Below the pieces are notes generated by a model, which saw only the letters and a program-made list of their open reading frames with translations, did not search any database and had not been told where the DNA came from. 64,000 nt of DNA, from the NCBI GenBank assembly GCA_026182355.1, contig JAPFBL010000006.1, positions 7,344,501 to 7,408,500 of the forward strand, written 5' to 3'. A program made the position numbers and the translations under genes. Below are positions 63,601 to 64,000 of this stretch, one piece after another. How positions within the stretch are numbered: the first letter of the stretch is position 1; the number at the start of each line of letters is the position of its first letter. Source of the DNA: Hermatobates lingyangjiaoensis (lineage: Eukaryota; Arthropoda; Insecta; Hemiptera; Hermatobatidae).

Positions 63601-64000
63601 ACCCTTAGCCAGTGAGAAATAGTTAGAAGGAAGAGTTAAGTTCCTCCCTGTCCAAGAGAATACCCGGATCATGTTGGAAGGTAGGGGTTGGTAAATTGTC
63701 GATAACAATTAGAGAGATAACTCTCAAACAAGATAAAACGAAGCTATCAGTGTTACAAAAAATCCTGGTATCTTGGGAAAATGCCAAGAAAAAAAAAACT
63801 TATAATCTAGAGGAAGAGACAGCACTCTGAGGAAACGAGCGTGCACTTTGATAAATTGGTTTTCATGTTATGAAACAAAGTTCGTAAGATGAGGAACCAC
63901 TATAATACGAATGTGGAAACAGGTTAAAACATTTCACTATATGGTAGAATATTATTATTGTATGGTACCATTTCTTGCAGGGATCTTGCTAAAGAATGCC
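493..64000 (+). CDS. ASCC3: ASCC3, Ski2-like double-cassette helicase (33 exons, 3' end outside window)
   Basis: ASCC3 is an ATP-dependent 3'-5' helicase. In known animals it works with ASCC2 and TRIP4 (RQT/ASC-1 complex) to split collided ribosomes, and with ALKBH3 in alkylation repair. Seen here: an N-terminal region (about residues 1-458), then two tandem DExH cassettes. Cassette 1 has Walker A at 492-499, DEVH at 604-607 and motif [14 protein letters not shown] ending near 852. Cassette 2 has Walker A at 1342-1349, DEVH at 1446-1449 and motif [14 protein letters not shown]. Each is followed by a winged helix and Sec63-type sequence. Thirty-two introns of 83-5298 bp, all GT-AG, phases consistent, no internal stop. 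The paralogue SNRNP200/BRR2 is the alternative, but the N-terminus and exon 5-6 sequence ([16 protein letters not shown]) fit ASCC3. About 1868 of an expected ~2200 residues are present. Confidence 0.95.
636..2458 (+). other. Intron 1
   Basis: AT-rich, 1823 bp, no coding signal. A perfect 10-bp hairpin (arms 1965-1974 and 1981-1990, 6-base loop) is the only notable structure. Confidence 0.85.
2459..2565 (+). CDS. ASCC3: ASCC3 exon 2
   Basis: Residues 48-84 of the N-terminal ASCC2-binding region. Acceptor TTTTTTAG, donor GTACTT at 2566. [10 protein letters not shown] aligns by eye with the Trp-containing helix LTWKKIIKF of ASCC3. Phase matches exons 1 and 3 (completes CC|A, ends on one G). 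Confidence 0.88.
2659..2810 (+). CDS. ASCC3: ASCC3 exon 3
   Basis: Residues 84-134, N-terminal helical region ([13 protein letters not shown]). Acceptor at 2657-2658, donor GTAGAA at 2811. Separated from exons 2 and 4 by the two shortest introns in the gene (93 and 83 bp). Confidence 0.88.
2894..3151 (+). CDS. ASCC3: ASCC3 exon 4
   Basis: Residues 135-220. Exactly 86 codons between TTTTCAG and GTAAGA. Contains a Lys/Arg-rich helix ([10 protein letters not shown]) then [16 protein letters not shown] and a polar C-terminal part. This is the poorly conserved section of the N-terminal region. Confidence 0.86.
3152..4482 (+). other. Intron 4
   Basis: 1331 bp, AT-rich. Contains a hairpin-forming inverted repeat (GTCACCGAAA.. 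at about 3677 against ..TTTCGGTGATC ending 3735), possibly a tiny MITE remnant. Nothing else recognised. Confidence 0.8.
4483..4620 (+). CDS. ASCC3: ASCC3 exon 5
   Basis: Residues 221-266, 46 codons, donor GTATAT at 4621. [11 protein letters not shown] and DDELQNE match the conserved ASCC3 block that runs into the LLGFEGLELI motif of exon 6. Strong evidence for ASCC3 rather than BRR2. Confidence 0.92.
4621..6535 (+). other. Intron 5
   Basis: 1915 bp, AT-rich. Apart from the diverged duplicated block listed separately and a short hairpin near 5677-5701, I see nothing. Confidence 0.8.
4841..5030 (+). repeat. Diverged direct repeat, about 60 bp, period about 129
   Basis: A block containing GGAGCCAGGGTAGC and GATGACAGTAGTGCA occurs near 4844-4897 and again near 4973-5026, separated by AT-rich spacer. 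It is GC-richer than its surroundings. Origin unknown. Confidence 0.7.
6536..6644 (+). CDS. ASCC3: ASCC3 exon 6
   Basis: Residues 267-303. [17 protein letters not shown] matches the conserved ASCC3 segment, followed by [14 protein letters not shown]. Acceptor TTTCAG, donor GTAAAT at 6645; ends one base into a Gly codon. Confidence 0.93.
6645..7565 (+). other. Intron 6
   Basis: 921 bp, AT-rich. Nothing recognised. Confidence 0.8.
7566..7749 (+). CDS. ASCC3: ASCC3 exon 7
   Basis: Residues 303-364. Highly charged: a Lys/Glu-rich, probably coiled-coil stretch ([18 protein letters not shown]) then an acidic patch [12 protein letters not shown] and VAMRNNM. This corresponds to the linker before the helicase core in the family. 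Donor GTATGT at 7750; followed by the largest intron (5.3 kb). Confidence 0.9.
7750..8170 (+). other. 5' part of intron 7
   Basis: AT-rich intron up to the first PLE-associated sequence at about 8170. From about 8095 the composition becomes more mixed, suggesting that mobile sequence begins there. Donor GTATGT at 7750. Confidence 0.6.
8514..9059 (-). pseudogene. PLE-1 GIY-YIG endonuclease domain
   Basis: 181 open residues. The GIY-YIG signature appears as [19 protein letters not shown], preceded by a Cys pair (CNIGSC) typical of PLE endonucleases. The tail, from about LKLFSNR on, runs into terminal repeat sequence. Separated from the RT by several stops. Confidence 0.85.
9593..10186 (-). pseudogene. 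PLE-1 reverse transcriptase domain fragment
   Basis: A 197-residue open segment with RT palm motifs: [26 protein letters not shown], a Met-Gly-Ser-Pro block and YCRYVDD carrying the catalytic Asp pair. Flanking RT and N-terminal sequence is present but in other frames. Close in sequence to the decayed PLE-3 at 45.1-46.0 kb. Confidence 0.88.
11240..11800 (+). mobile_element. Inverted partial copy of PLE-1 (GIY-YIG end)
   Basis: Plus-strand sequence closely matching the reverse complement of about 8640-9120. It encodes [20 protein letters not shown] and [19 protein letters not shown], split over two frames (11351-11560 and 11557-11775). With the main element this gives an inverted-terminus arrangement, which PLEs are known to produce. 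Confidence 0.88.
11820..12660 (-). mobile_element. BEL/Pao retrotransposon pol fragment
   Basis: Minus strand. From about 12600 downward: [15 protein letters not shown].., then an RT active-site-like [10 protein letters not shown] near 12400, then [35 protein letters not shown] and, after a frameshift near 11880, [11 protein letters not shown]. This order is typical of the RT/RNase H junction of BEL/Pao pol. No LTRs are seen, and it abuts the PLE copy. Confidence 0.82.
12661..13047 (+). repeat. 3' end of intron 7 with AT-rich simple repeats
   Basis: Irregular short repeats of GGTAATAATTA between about 12920 and 12990. Otherwise ordinary AT-rich intron up to the acceptor at 13046-13047. Confidence 0.6.
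13048..13184 (+). CDS. ASCC3: ASCC3 exon 8
   Basis: Residues 364-410. The first base completes AT|G. Ends with [16 protein letters not shown], matching the PYPNVYDS motif of ASCC3 that contacts the helicase core. Donor GTAAAC at 13185. Confidence 0.92.
13185..14690 (+). other. 5' part of intron 8
   Basis: AT-rich. A loose repetition of CTGTACTAA and AATCACATAA occurs at 14310-14420. No gene or element recognised. Confidence 0.7.
14740..15060 (-). mobile_element. Solo PLE end related to PLE-2
   Basis: Contains GACGTTTTGGTTTTTATTTA..AAACCTTTTTTCACA, followed by an ACCAACAATGTTGACAG block. Both have counterparts in the terminal repeats of PLE-2 (19540-19830) in the same order. No coding sequence. 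Diverged. Confidence 0.6.
15130..15400 (+). mobile_element. Foldback element, family B, flanked by (AT)n
   Basis: Inverted arms at 15203-15234 and 15287-15318 (AACCACAATATGAAATGGG.. and reverse complement) around a GGTCTTCG-containing centre. The outer sequence includes CATAAACACGTGAAATAACA, seen again near 17320, 58360, 60460 and 60870. (AT)n runs at 15131-15160 and 15368-15384 border it. Confidence 0.75.
15401..16114 (+). other. 3' part of intron 8
   Basis: AT-rich intron, nothing recognised before the acceptor GTGCAG at 16109-16114. Confidence 0.75.
16115..16260 (+). CDS. ASCC3: ASCC3 exon 9
   Basis: Residues 410-458: [15 protein letters not shown] then the [16 protein letters not shown] segment and EISTLDE, the lead-in to cassette 1 (family: LISELDEIGQLAF). 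Acceptor GTGCAG, donor GTGAGT at 16261. Confidence 0.92.
16261..18141 (+). other. Intron 9
   Basis: 1881 bp, AT-rich. A truncated family-B end lies at about 17290-17340 (GATCATTGATTG, CACGTGTTTATGTGAAATC). A small repeat of GTGAAGTATTA occurs at 17676-17728. Nothing else. Confidence 0.75.
18142..18342 (+). CDS. ASCC3: ASCC3 exon 10: Walker A of cassette 1
   Basis: Residues 459-525, 67 codons. Contains the Q-motif-like [13 protein letters not shown] and the ATP-binding Walker A loop APTGAGKT (residues 492-499, Lys498), then TVLHTIRQH. Near-identical to the family block. Acceptor TTTTAG, donor GTTTTT at 18343. Confidence 0.97.
18530..18770 (+). mobile_element. Foldback element, family C
   Basis: Arms of about 85 bp (18534-18620 and 18680-18764, imperfect). 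They start TTATATTAGAAATAGG and contain CGTCATACC, GATGATCTTGGA and CGGACGTTGTCC. The same arms bound the PLE relic at 41481-42592, and a related pair lies at 37772-37911. Confidence 0.85.
18771..19500 (+). other. Middle of intron 10
   Basis: AT-rich sequence between the foldback and PLE-2. CRTACTAACCTCAGTGGTA just after the foldback also follows the 42.59-kb copy, so the element probably extends to about 18790. Nothing else. Confidence 0.6.
19895..21016 (-). CDS. PLE-2 reverse transcriptase / GIY-YIG endonuclease (5'-truncated)
   Basis: A 373-residue uninterrupted frame. RT palm: [18 protein letters not shown] then [11 protein letters not shown] with the catalytic Asp pair; then [13 protein letters not shown], and [15 protein letters not shown], a typical PLE thumb/connector. 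The C-terminal GIY-YIG nuclease has [21 protein letters not shown] and [16 protein letters not shown] fingers upstream of about 21060 are missing, so it cannot be autonomous. The open frame suggests a younger copy than PLE-1. It is antisense to ASCC3 within intron 10. Confidence 0.88.
   Translation of the reverse strand: MFSNRSLILDLICEARYFTFDGTIYKQKYGLPMGSPISPVLANIVMIELLENSINKLGTKVKFIKLYVDDLFLIIEKGEEENVLNIFNSFHNRLQFTCEVEKDGNLPFLDVKVIRGENGNILTDWFKKPTSAARILNYHSSHAINQKLNCVQNLVKKVIEISSPCFLNENKKRVKLLLQKNCYPKNLVERYWLRYLRQQPAHSNEDHAELEVINRKYFKFPYVEGLSQSIRKVFKRNVPEVTLAFYNKRKNKSLFSNLKEKIPKELQSNLIYAIKCKDCDKCYYGETSRFLKERLYQHNYSIRTNKSNATALAGHAINEGHTFDFEDTTIIEKEKDEQRRKTLEMLYIKKDLSSINHRSDITNLSNIYSGVLC
21091..21157 (+). 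repeat. Perfect 26-bp inverted repeat with 15-base loop
   Basis: Left arm 21091-21116 (AGATTCAGAGCAAGGG...) is exactly complementary to right arm 21132-21157. It directly follows a (TA)n run. About 50 bp on the two sides (20998-21055 and 21197-21245) are also inverted copies of each other, so the hairpin sits at the centre of a larger palindrome. Confidence 0.9.
21641..22279 (+). other. 3' part of intron 10
   Basis: AT-rich intron. Nothing recognised before the acceptor TTGTAG at 22274-22279. Confidence 0.75.
22280..22472 (+). CDS. ASCC3: ASCC3 exon 11: motifs Ia and Ib of cassette 1
   Basis: Residues 526-590. [14 protein letters not shown] (motif Ia), KELTGDMQL and [14 protein letters not shown] (Ib). 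The donor is weak (ACAG|GTTCTG), but the phase and the family sequence RK..GDVALSQ across the junction fix it at 22473. Confidence 0.95.
22473..23519 (+). other. Intron 11
   Basis: 1047 bp, AT-rich, no repeat or coding signal seen. Begins with the weak donor GTTCTG. Confidence 0.75.
23520..23632 (+). CDS. ASCC3: ASCC3 exon 12: DExH box of cassette 1
   Basis: Residues 590-627. [20 protein letters not shown] with the catalytic DEVH at 604-607, then [17 protein letters not shown]. Acceptor TTAATAG, donor GTATCT at 23633. Confidence 0.96.
23633..26050 (+). other. Intron 12
   Basis: 2418 bp, AT-rich. A poly-A run of about 18 lies at 24929-24946 without a recognisable element before it. A short GAGA run lies at 24622-24637. 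Nothing else recognised. Confidence 0.75.
26051..26299 (+). CDS. ASCC3: ASCC3 exon 13: motif III of cassette 1
   Basis: Residues 628-710, 83 codons. [13 protein letters not shown] is helicase motif [21 protein letters not shown] is the family-conserved strand leading to RecA domain 2. Ends with VEKGHQ before motif IV. Donor GTAGAT at 26300. Confidence 0.96.
26463..26725 (+). mobile_element. Foldback element, family D
   Basis: Arms of roughly 90 bp (about 26463-26555 and 26604-26693) run from GGGGAAAGT through TTAATTATAAAAAAACTA and AACAACGC to AATGTTCTTC, around a unique centre of about 50 bp containing GGTTGGTTATTGGGTGGG. The outer right flank CCCCAATATGAGTAAATACC is shared with the 31.65-kb foldback. 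Confidence 0.85.
26726..27388 (+). other. Rest of intron 13
   Basis: AT-rich intron, nothing recognised. Confidence 0.75.
27389..27609 (+). CDS. ASCC3: ASCC3 exon 14: motif IV of cassette 1
   Basis: Residues 711-784. [15 protein letters not shown] (motif IV), a variable Ala/Ser-rich segment, then [14 protein letters not shown]. Locally more GC-rich than the flanking introns. Acceptor ATCCAG, donor GTTTAC at 27610; ends two bases into an Arg codon. Confidence 0.96.
27610..28815 (+). other. 5' part of intron 14
   Basis: AT-rich. A loose repeat of CTCATA/ATAATACAATGGTTATAA occurs at 27780-27835. Nothing else recognised. Confidence 0.7.
28816..29414 (+). mobile_element. Tigger/pogo-type DNA transposon relic
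   Basis: The ends are inverted (GGTAATCACTGATCC at 28820; reverse complement of the right end reads GGCAATCACTAATCC at 29408). Inside, starting at ATG 29021, one frame reads [23 protein letters not shown], then [12 protein letters not shown] and KKEKFLRF with three stops. This is the N-terminal psq/CENP-B-type HTH of jerky/Tigger transposases. The DDE catalytic part is deleted. Confidence 0.75.
29021..29180 (+). pseudogene. Decayed Tigger HTH domain
   Basis: About 53 codons with at least three in-frame stops. The order Lys-rich start, [33 protein letters not shown] matches the family pattern in which the second helix-turn-helix residues read GIGxSTVxDIKK. Confidence 0.72.
29607..30693. mobile_element. 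Complete non-autonomous hAT element with 8-bp target duplication
   Basis: The element spans 29615-30685 and is flanked by identical 8-mers CTCTAGGT (29607-29614 and 30686-30693), the hAT target-site length. Terminal inverted repeats: CAGCGGTTCCCAACCT against the reverse complement of the right end, CAGTGGTTCCCAACCT. Subterminal GCGACCC motifs lie at both ends. No transposase is seen. Ends 124 bp before exon 15. Confidence 0.92.
30011..30203 (+). repeat. 99-bp tandem duplication inside the hAT element
   Basis: TTTCGTGGAA...TATTAGTAGATC.. at 30011-30109 is repeated with few changes at 30110-30203. An internal duplication of this kind is common in non-autonomous hATs. Confidence 0.85.
30810..30915 (+). 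CDS. ASCC3: ASCC3 exon 15: motif V of cassette 1
   Basis: Residues 784-819. [20 protein letters not shown] is motif V, with the [11 protein letters not shown] signature of Ski2-like helicases. Acceptor TTTGTAG, donor GTAAAT at 30916. Confidence 0.96.
31121..31456 (+). repeat. 56-bp minisatellite, six copies
   Basis: Unit starts TATCAATGTTGACTCTTCAT and ends AAATTCATTAGGTAA. Copies start at 31121, 31177, 31233, 31289, 31345 and 31401, almost identical: one change seen in copy 5 and one in copy 6. There is no spacer variation, so it is a tandem repeat and not a CRISPR array. Confidence 0.95.
31640..32055 (+). mobile_element. Long foldback element, family D
   Basis: Arms of about 160 bp (31648-31815 and 31858-32020) around a centre of about 40 bp. 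Outer part shared with the 26.5-kb element (AATTATAAAAAAC, AACGCGTTTCGGACACGATG, right flank ATACCACACTATTACGG). The inner arm (ATATATGCATATATGAGC, ATCATCGGGGTGA) is private to this copy. Confidence 0.9.
32056..33318 (+). other. 3' part of intron 15
   Basis: Mostly AT-rich. A more complex stretch at about 32400-32700 matches nothing I can name. No coding signal. Confidence 0.65.
33319..33543 (+). CDS. ASCC3: ASCC3 exon 16: motif VI of cassette 1
   Basis: Residues 820-894. Motif [15 protein letters not shown] (840-852, arginine fingers), then [17 protein letters not shown] and LADNLNAE, the entry to the winged helix. 75 codons; donor GTACTT at 33544. Confidence 0.97.
33544..35567 (+). other. 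Intron 16
   Basis: 2024 bp. AT-rich to about 34670; a more mixed-composition block at about 34670-35270 is unassigned. A TTATTA simple run lies at 35316-35370, and a short GCCCTATA-type inverted pair at about 35410-35456. Confidence 0.65.
35568..35687 (+). CDS. ASCC3: ASCC3 exon 17: winged helix of cassette 1
   Basis: Residues 895-934. [20 protein letters not shown] then [10 protein letters not shown] matches the winged-helix region after RecA2 in ASCC3. 40 codons between TTGTAG and GTAAAC. Confidence 0.95.
35810..36030 (+). mobile_element. Foldback element, family E
   Basis: Arms of about 90 bp: TTCTCTGAGGCC..TCATCAGAGAGCAAACAAAG at 35845-35891 is answered by its reverse complement at 35952-36000. 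The centre is AT-rich with AAACTCAGTTTTTTTAC repeats. Confidence 0.85.
36190..36485 (+). mobile_element. Nested foldbacks, families F and D
   Basis: A perfect 25-bp inverted repeat at 36221-36245 / 36303-36327 (CTCTAATTTTCGGTTGAACC...) encloses AAGAGAGGGAAACCAAGCGC. Immediately after it, GTGCAATCCGTAATTGTGTG is a family-D end, with a second 15-bp inverted pair (36370-36384 / 36428-36442). ATTAGAGACTGTAAGTGTG after it resembles the left edge, as if D had inserted into F. Confidence 0.82.
36486..37486 (+). other. Rest of intron 17 with (AT)n runs
   Basis: (AT)n runs at 36541-36558 and 36611-36641. The sequence TGTCCATTTCGGATCGTATTT before the first run recurs near 58310. A possible PLE-type TCAGGAGTAGAAG module lies at 37330-37350. 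No gene. Confidence 0.65.
37487..37601 (+). CDS. ASCC3: ASCC3 exon 18
   Basis: Residues 935-973. [20 protein letters not shown] corresponds to the family LDKAQMIRFEERTGYFSST segment. Acceptor TGACAG, donor GTAAGT at 37602. Confidence 0.94.
37602..38446 (+). other. Intron 18
   Basis: 845 bp, AT-rich. Contains the family-C foldback at 37772-37911 and then an AT-only palindromic stretch of TTAATTGTTAATTA type at 37925-38020. Nothing else. Confidence 0.75.
37772..37911 (+). mobile_element. Foldback element, family C (short)
   Basis: Arms of about 40 bp (37772-37812 and 37873-37911) read ATAAGATATTATTATCAACC and its near reverse complement, with CGTCATACCTC-type inner sequence as in the 18.5- and 41.5-kb copies. 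The centre of about 60 bp contains CAAAACCGGTCGGGCGAC. Confidence 0.8.
38447..38583 (+). CDS. ASCC3: ASCC3 exon 19: start of Sec63 module 1
   Basis: Residues 973-1018. [20 protein letters not shown] aligns with DLGRTASHYYIKYNTIE, then [17 protein letters not shown]. Acceptor TTGTAG, donor GTAAAT at 38584. Confidence 0.95.
38584..41165 (+). other. Intron 19
   Basis: 2582 bp. Carries the hAT transposase relic at 38740-39620. A PLE-type module (AACGTTTCAATA..TTTTTTTCACAATCC) lies at about 40260-40310. Remaining sequence AT-rich with nothing recognised. Confidence 0.7.
38740..39620 (+). pseudogene. Decayed hAT transposase (ZBED/SCAND3-like)
   Basis: Plus strand, several frames. [20 protein letters not shown] at 38800-38863, then VTLFLSE and [11 protein letters not shown], match the hAT catalytic-domain motif LLxHTEVRWLSKG. 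Near 39420-39600 come [16 protein letters not shown] and [10 protein letters not shown] sequence of the C-terminal dimerisation region. Stops and frameshifts throughout; no terminal repeats found. Confidence 0.8.
41166..41342 (+). CDS. ASCC3: ASCC3 exon 20: Sec63 module 1
   Basis: Residues 1019-1077, 59 codons. [19 protein letters not shown] and [20 protein letters not shown] match the Sec63 helical bundle. Acceptor TTTAAG, donor GTGACT at 41343. Confidence 0.95.
41343..41480 (+). other. Start of intron 20
   Basis: Ordinary AT-rich intron between the donor and the family-C/PLE element. Confidence 0.7.
41481..42592 (+). mobile_element. Family-C element: PLE GIY-YIG relic between inverted ends
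   Basis: Arms of about 110 bp (41481-41591 and 42483-42592) are inverted copies, each with CGTCATACCTC.., GACTCCAAGAT and CGGACGTTGTCC/GGGCAACGTCCG. Just inside the left arm a plus-strand frame reads [20 protein letters not shown], a GIY-YIG start. After an inserted MITE it resumes near 42110 ([20 protein letters not shown]). This links the coding-free family-C foldbacks to Penelope-like elements. Confidence 0.85.
41648..42109. mobile_element. hAT-type MITE inserted in the PLE relic
   Basis: Element 41656-42101 (446 bp), flanked by the identical 8-mers ATTTAAAT (41648-41655, 42102-42109). Ends CAGTGTTTCCCAAACTTT and, as reverse complement of the right end, CAGTGTTCCCCAAAGTG. Subterminal CGGCCGCCCCC and GGGCGGTACCGCCC blocks. 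No transposase. It interrupts the GIY-YIG frame exactly at the duplicated site. Confidence 0.93.
42593..44456 (+). other. Rest of intron 20
   Basis: AT-rich. A less AT-biased block at about 43020-43450 shows no recognisable coding or repeat. ACTAACCTCAGTGGTAATAA after 42592 also follows the 18.5-kb foldback and may be the element's outer edge. Confidence 0.65.
44457..44682 (+). CDS. ASCC3: ASCC3 exon 21: Sec63 module 1
   Basis: Residues 1078-1153. [16 protein letters not shown] and [10 protein letters not shown] match the family; ends ESSELG. The reading frame stays open after the true donor (GTAACC at 44683), so an ORF call would overrun by about 65 bases. Confidence 0.94.
44683..45099 (+). 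other. Start of intron 21
   Basis: AT-rich, nothing recognised. A frame remains open 65 bp past the exon 21 donor by chance. Confidence 0.7.
45100..46045 (-). mobile_element. Degenerate Penelope-like element PLE-3
   Basis: Minus strand from 46045 down: [20 protein letters not shown] (RT, close to PLE-1 [20 protein letters not shown]), [19 protein letters not shown] with the catalytic Asp pair near 45830, then [20 protein letters not shown] and [11 protein letters not shown]. Many stops and frameshifts. The sequence between 45600 and 45100 is linker/GIY-YIG territory but too decayed to read. Confidence 0.82.
46042..46115 (+). repeat. 37-bp tandem duplication
   Basis: TCTAATTGTTTTTAAATAGT... 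occurs twice back to back (46042-46078 and 46079-46115) at the broken 5' side of PLE-3. It repeats a bit of the RT-coding strand. Confidence 0.9.
46116..46622 (+). other. 3' part of intron 21
   Basis: Mixed composition, with a GAGAGTGCGAGAGTGAG stretch at about 46430. No element recognised. Confidence 0.65.
46623..46764 (+). CDS. ASCC3: ASCC3 exon 22: Sec63 module 1, beta-rich part
   Basis: Residues 1153-1200. The first half ([19 protein letters not shown]) is divergent but has the same length as the family segment. The second half [18 protein letters not shown] is clearly conserved. Acceptor ATTATAG, donor GTAAAT at 46765. Found by phase-guided search between exons 21 and 23; too short for an ORF call. 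Confidence 0.88.
46765..48085 (+). other. Intron 22
   Basis: 1321 bp. A block at about 47000-47330 is less AT-rich (CTGCTGCCGCCTCG and GACGTTTCTTTAGCC) but matches nothing I recognise. No coding frame of note. Confidence 0.65.
48086..48197 (+). CDS. ASCC3: ASCC3 exon 23: Sec63 module 1, C2-like part
   Basis: Residues 1200-1237. [16 protein letters not shown] and [14 protein letters not shown] match WNDQVHGTVGEPWWIWVED...IYHSEYF of ASCC3. Acceptor TTACAG, donor GTGATC at 48198. Confidence 0.94.
48198..50275 (+). other. Intron 23
   Basis: 2078 bp. The first 700 bp are AT-rich with nothing seen. The rest is occupied by the mariner relic described separately. Confidence 0.7.
49200..50060 (+). 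pseudogene. Decayed mariner-family transposase
   Basis: Plus strand, frame changes. [10 protein letters not shown] near 49330 resembles the second [20 protein letters not shown] at 49475-49530 matches mariner DETWIHHY.PESK. Then [35 protein letters not shown] near 49800 (the PPYSPDLAPSD motif holding a catalytic Asp), and finally [19 protein letters not shown] and YYIQK. Stops throughout, so inactive. GACTCGTCGAAACTTTTCAG at about 50056 could be part of the 3' terminal repeat. Confidence 0.8.
50276..50444 (+). CDS. ASCC3: ASCC3 exon 24: end of Sec63 module 1
   Basis: Residues 1238-1294. [20 protein letters not shown] and [14 protein letters not shown] match the FEPLPSQYYIRAVSDRW and LILPERHPPHT blocks. 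Acceptor GCAAG, donor GTAAGC at 50445. Confidence 0.95.
50530..50684 (+). mobile_element. Short retroposon-like segment with A-rich tail
   Basis: Less AT-rich sequence (GGACCCACGCCAGGAAGTG, GTCACTTGTAATGTAACAC) ending AAACAAATAAAATTAAAAAA. The tail resembles that of the SINE at 61.4 kb (TTAAACAAATAAAAACAAG). Identity unknown. Confidence 0.4.
50765..50890 (-). mobile_element. SINE core fragment, minus strand
   Basis: The reverse complement contains GACGTTAAGTCGTTCGTCCC, GAGCCTGTACGATGTC, GGTACTTGATAAAGATTCCT and ATTAGGATTCCCAATGTAGA-like sequence. These blocks occur in the same order in the SINE at 61114-61415. The tRNA-like head is not recognisable here. Confidence 0.75.
52625..52845 (+). 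CDS. ASCC3: ASCC3 exon 25: Walker A of cassette 2
   Basis: Residues 1294-1367. [22 protein letters not shown] (Q-motif-like) and Walker A APTGSGKT (1342-1349, Lys1348). Both key P-loop residues are intact, so cassette 2, the active motor in human ASCC3, is predicted competent. Confidence 0.97.
53140..53242 (+). CDS. ASCC3: ASCC3 exon 26: motif Ia of cassette 2
   Basis: Residues 1368-1402. [18 protein letters not shown] then SVVELTG. Acceptor TTTCCAG, donor GTTAGT at 53243. Confidence 0.95.
53243..55170 (+). other. Intron 26
   Basis: 1928 bp, AT-rich throughout. No repeat, element or coding signal recognised. Confidence 0.75.
55171..55466 (+). CDS. ASCC3: ASCC3 exon 27: DExH box and motif III of cassette 2
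   Basis: Residues 1402-1500. [28 protein letters not shown] (DEVH 1446-1449) and [18 protein letters not shown]. Motif III reads S-T-A instead of S-A-T, as in the second cassette of known ASCC3 proteins. 99 residues; donor GTCATT at 55467. Confidence 0.97.
55467..56005 (+). other. Intron 27
   Basis: 539 bp, AT-rich. TTTAAATCACCTTA occurs twice near 55700-55732. Nothing else. Confidence 0.75.
56006..56266 (+). CDS. ASCC3: ASCC3 exon 28: motif IV of cassette 2
   Basis: Residues 1501-1587, 87 codons. [32 protein letters not shown] and [19 protein letters not shown] (motif IV) are very close to the family. Donor GTGCAC at 56267. Confidence 0.97.
56267..57921 (+). other. Intron 28
   Basis: 1655 bp, AT-rich. 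A short block at 56407-56472 holds opposed GGTTCGC / GCGAACCC motifs and may be a transposon end. ACTTTCAAAAATAA-type words recur near 57050, 57436 and 57612 without clear periodicity. Confidence 0.65.
57922..58062 (+). CDS. ASCC3: ASCC3 exon 29
   Basis: Residues 1588-1634, 47 codons. [20 protein letters not shown] then [12 protein letters not shown], the segment before motif V. Acceptor TTTTTAG, donor GTAATT at 58063. Confidence 0.96.
58063..58588 (+). other. Intron 29 with family F and B ends
   Basis: 58205-58350 repeats the family-F sequence of 36.2-36.5 kb (TCTCTAATTTTCGG.., AAGAGAGGGAAACCAA, TTTGTCCGTTTCGGATTGTA). 58353-58405 is a family-B end (TTTCACATAAACGCGTGAAA). The rest is ordinary. 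Confidence 0.75.
58589..58777 (+). CDS. ASCC3: ASCC3 exon 30: motifs V and VI of cassette 2
   Basis: Residues 1635-1697. [16 protein letters not shown] (motif V), [20 protein letters not shown] and [12 protein letters not shown] (motif VI). Donor GTCAGT at 58778 is supported by the continuation VHDIKK in exon 31. Confidence 0.97.
59030..59332 (+). CDS. ASCC3: ASCC3 exon 31: winged helix of cassette 2
   Basis: Residues 1698-1798, the longest exon (101 codons). [40 protein letters not shown] and [18 protein letters not shown] are hallmark ASCC3 winged-helix sequence. Donor GTTAGT at 59333. Confidence 0.97.
59333..59930 (+). other. 5' part of intron 31
   Basis: AT-rich. C-rich run at about 59527-59538; a less AT-rich patch at 59720-59790; (TA)n at 59909-59936. 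No gene. Confidence 0.65.
59936..60258 (+). mobile_element. Foldback element, family A
   Basis: Arms of about 120 bp (59936-60055 and 60139-60258), nearly perfect inverted copies around an 83-bp centre. They contain ACTACATCGACAAAG at the edges, CATCAGGAGAATAGAAACGA, and ACGACTGGCCGGTGG at the inner end. Each arm, read outward, carries CTGATGACGAG..GAAATAT. Bordered by (TA)n. Confidence 0.92.
60308..60480 (+). mobile_element. Foldback element, family B
   Basis: Arms of about 64 bp (60315-60378 and 60395-60462) with AGACTAAGATCTGTCAACCG, AACAAGCGGTCTT and inverted copies. The outer right flank is GATCATTGATTGTTACTTCA. Same ends as at 15.2, 17.3, 58.4 and 60.85 kb. Confidence 0.9.
60481..60900 (+). 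mobile_element. Cluster of PLE-type end modules and (AT)n
   Basis: (TA)n at 60498-60521 and 60642-60666. Modules CTCCTGAAGACGGAG near 60607 and, reversed, CTGATGACGAACAAC near 60755. Then two family-B ends joined head to head at about 60803-60882 with almost no centre. Confidence 0.75.
61114..61415 (+). mobile_element. tRNA-derived SINE
   Basis: The head resembles a tRNA gene promoter: box A-like TTAGCTCAGTCGTTAAGG at about 61133-61150 and box B-like TTGTTCGATACC at about 61168-61179. The body includes GAGCGTTTCATCCCTCAGAG, GACGTTTAACTGTCGGTCCC and GGTACTCGTTAAAGATCCC, which recall the conserved central domains of invertebrate tRNA-SINEs (exact family not verified). The tail is A-rich (AAACAAATAAAAACAAG). 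Lies about 70 bp before exon 32. Confidence 0.85.
61488..61678 (+). CDS. ASCC3: ASCC3 exon 32: start of Sec63 module 2
   Basis: Residues 1799-1862. [14 protein letters not shown] (family GRIASYYYLKHQTV) and [21 protein letters not shown]-richer than surrounding introns. Donor GTAGCT at 61679; ends two bases into a Gly codon. Confidence 0.95.
61679..63980 (+). other. Intron 32
   Basis: 2302 bp. AT-rich. A TAA/ATA simple run lies at 63195-63270. A less AT-rich block at about 63545-63850 (GAGTGCTGTGACCC, GAATACCCGGATCATG) looks repeat-like but is unassigned. Acceptor TTCTTGCAG at 63972-63980. Confidence 0.65.
63981..64000 (+). CDS. ASCC3: ASCC3 exon 33 (partial, cut by window end)
   Basis: Twenty bases after the acceptor TTCTTGCAG. 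In the phase required by exon 32 they read DLAKEC, matching the ELAKCLP motif that follows LPVRHNE..NS in the family. The exon continues past the window. Confidence 0.85.
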
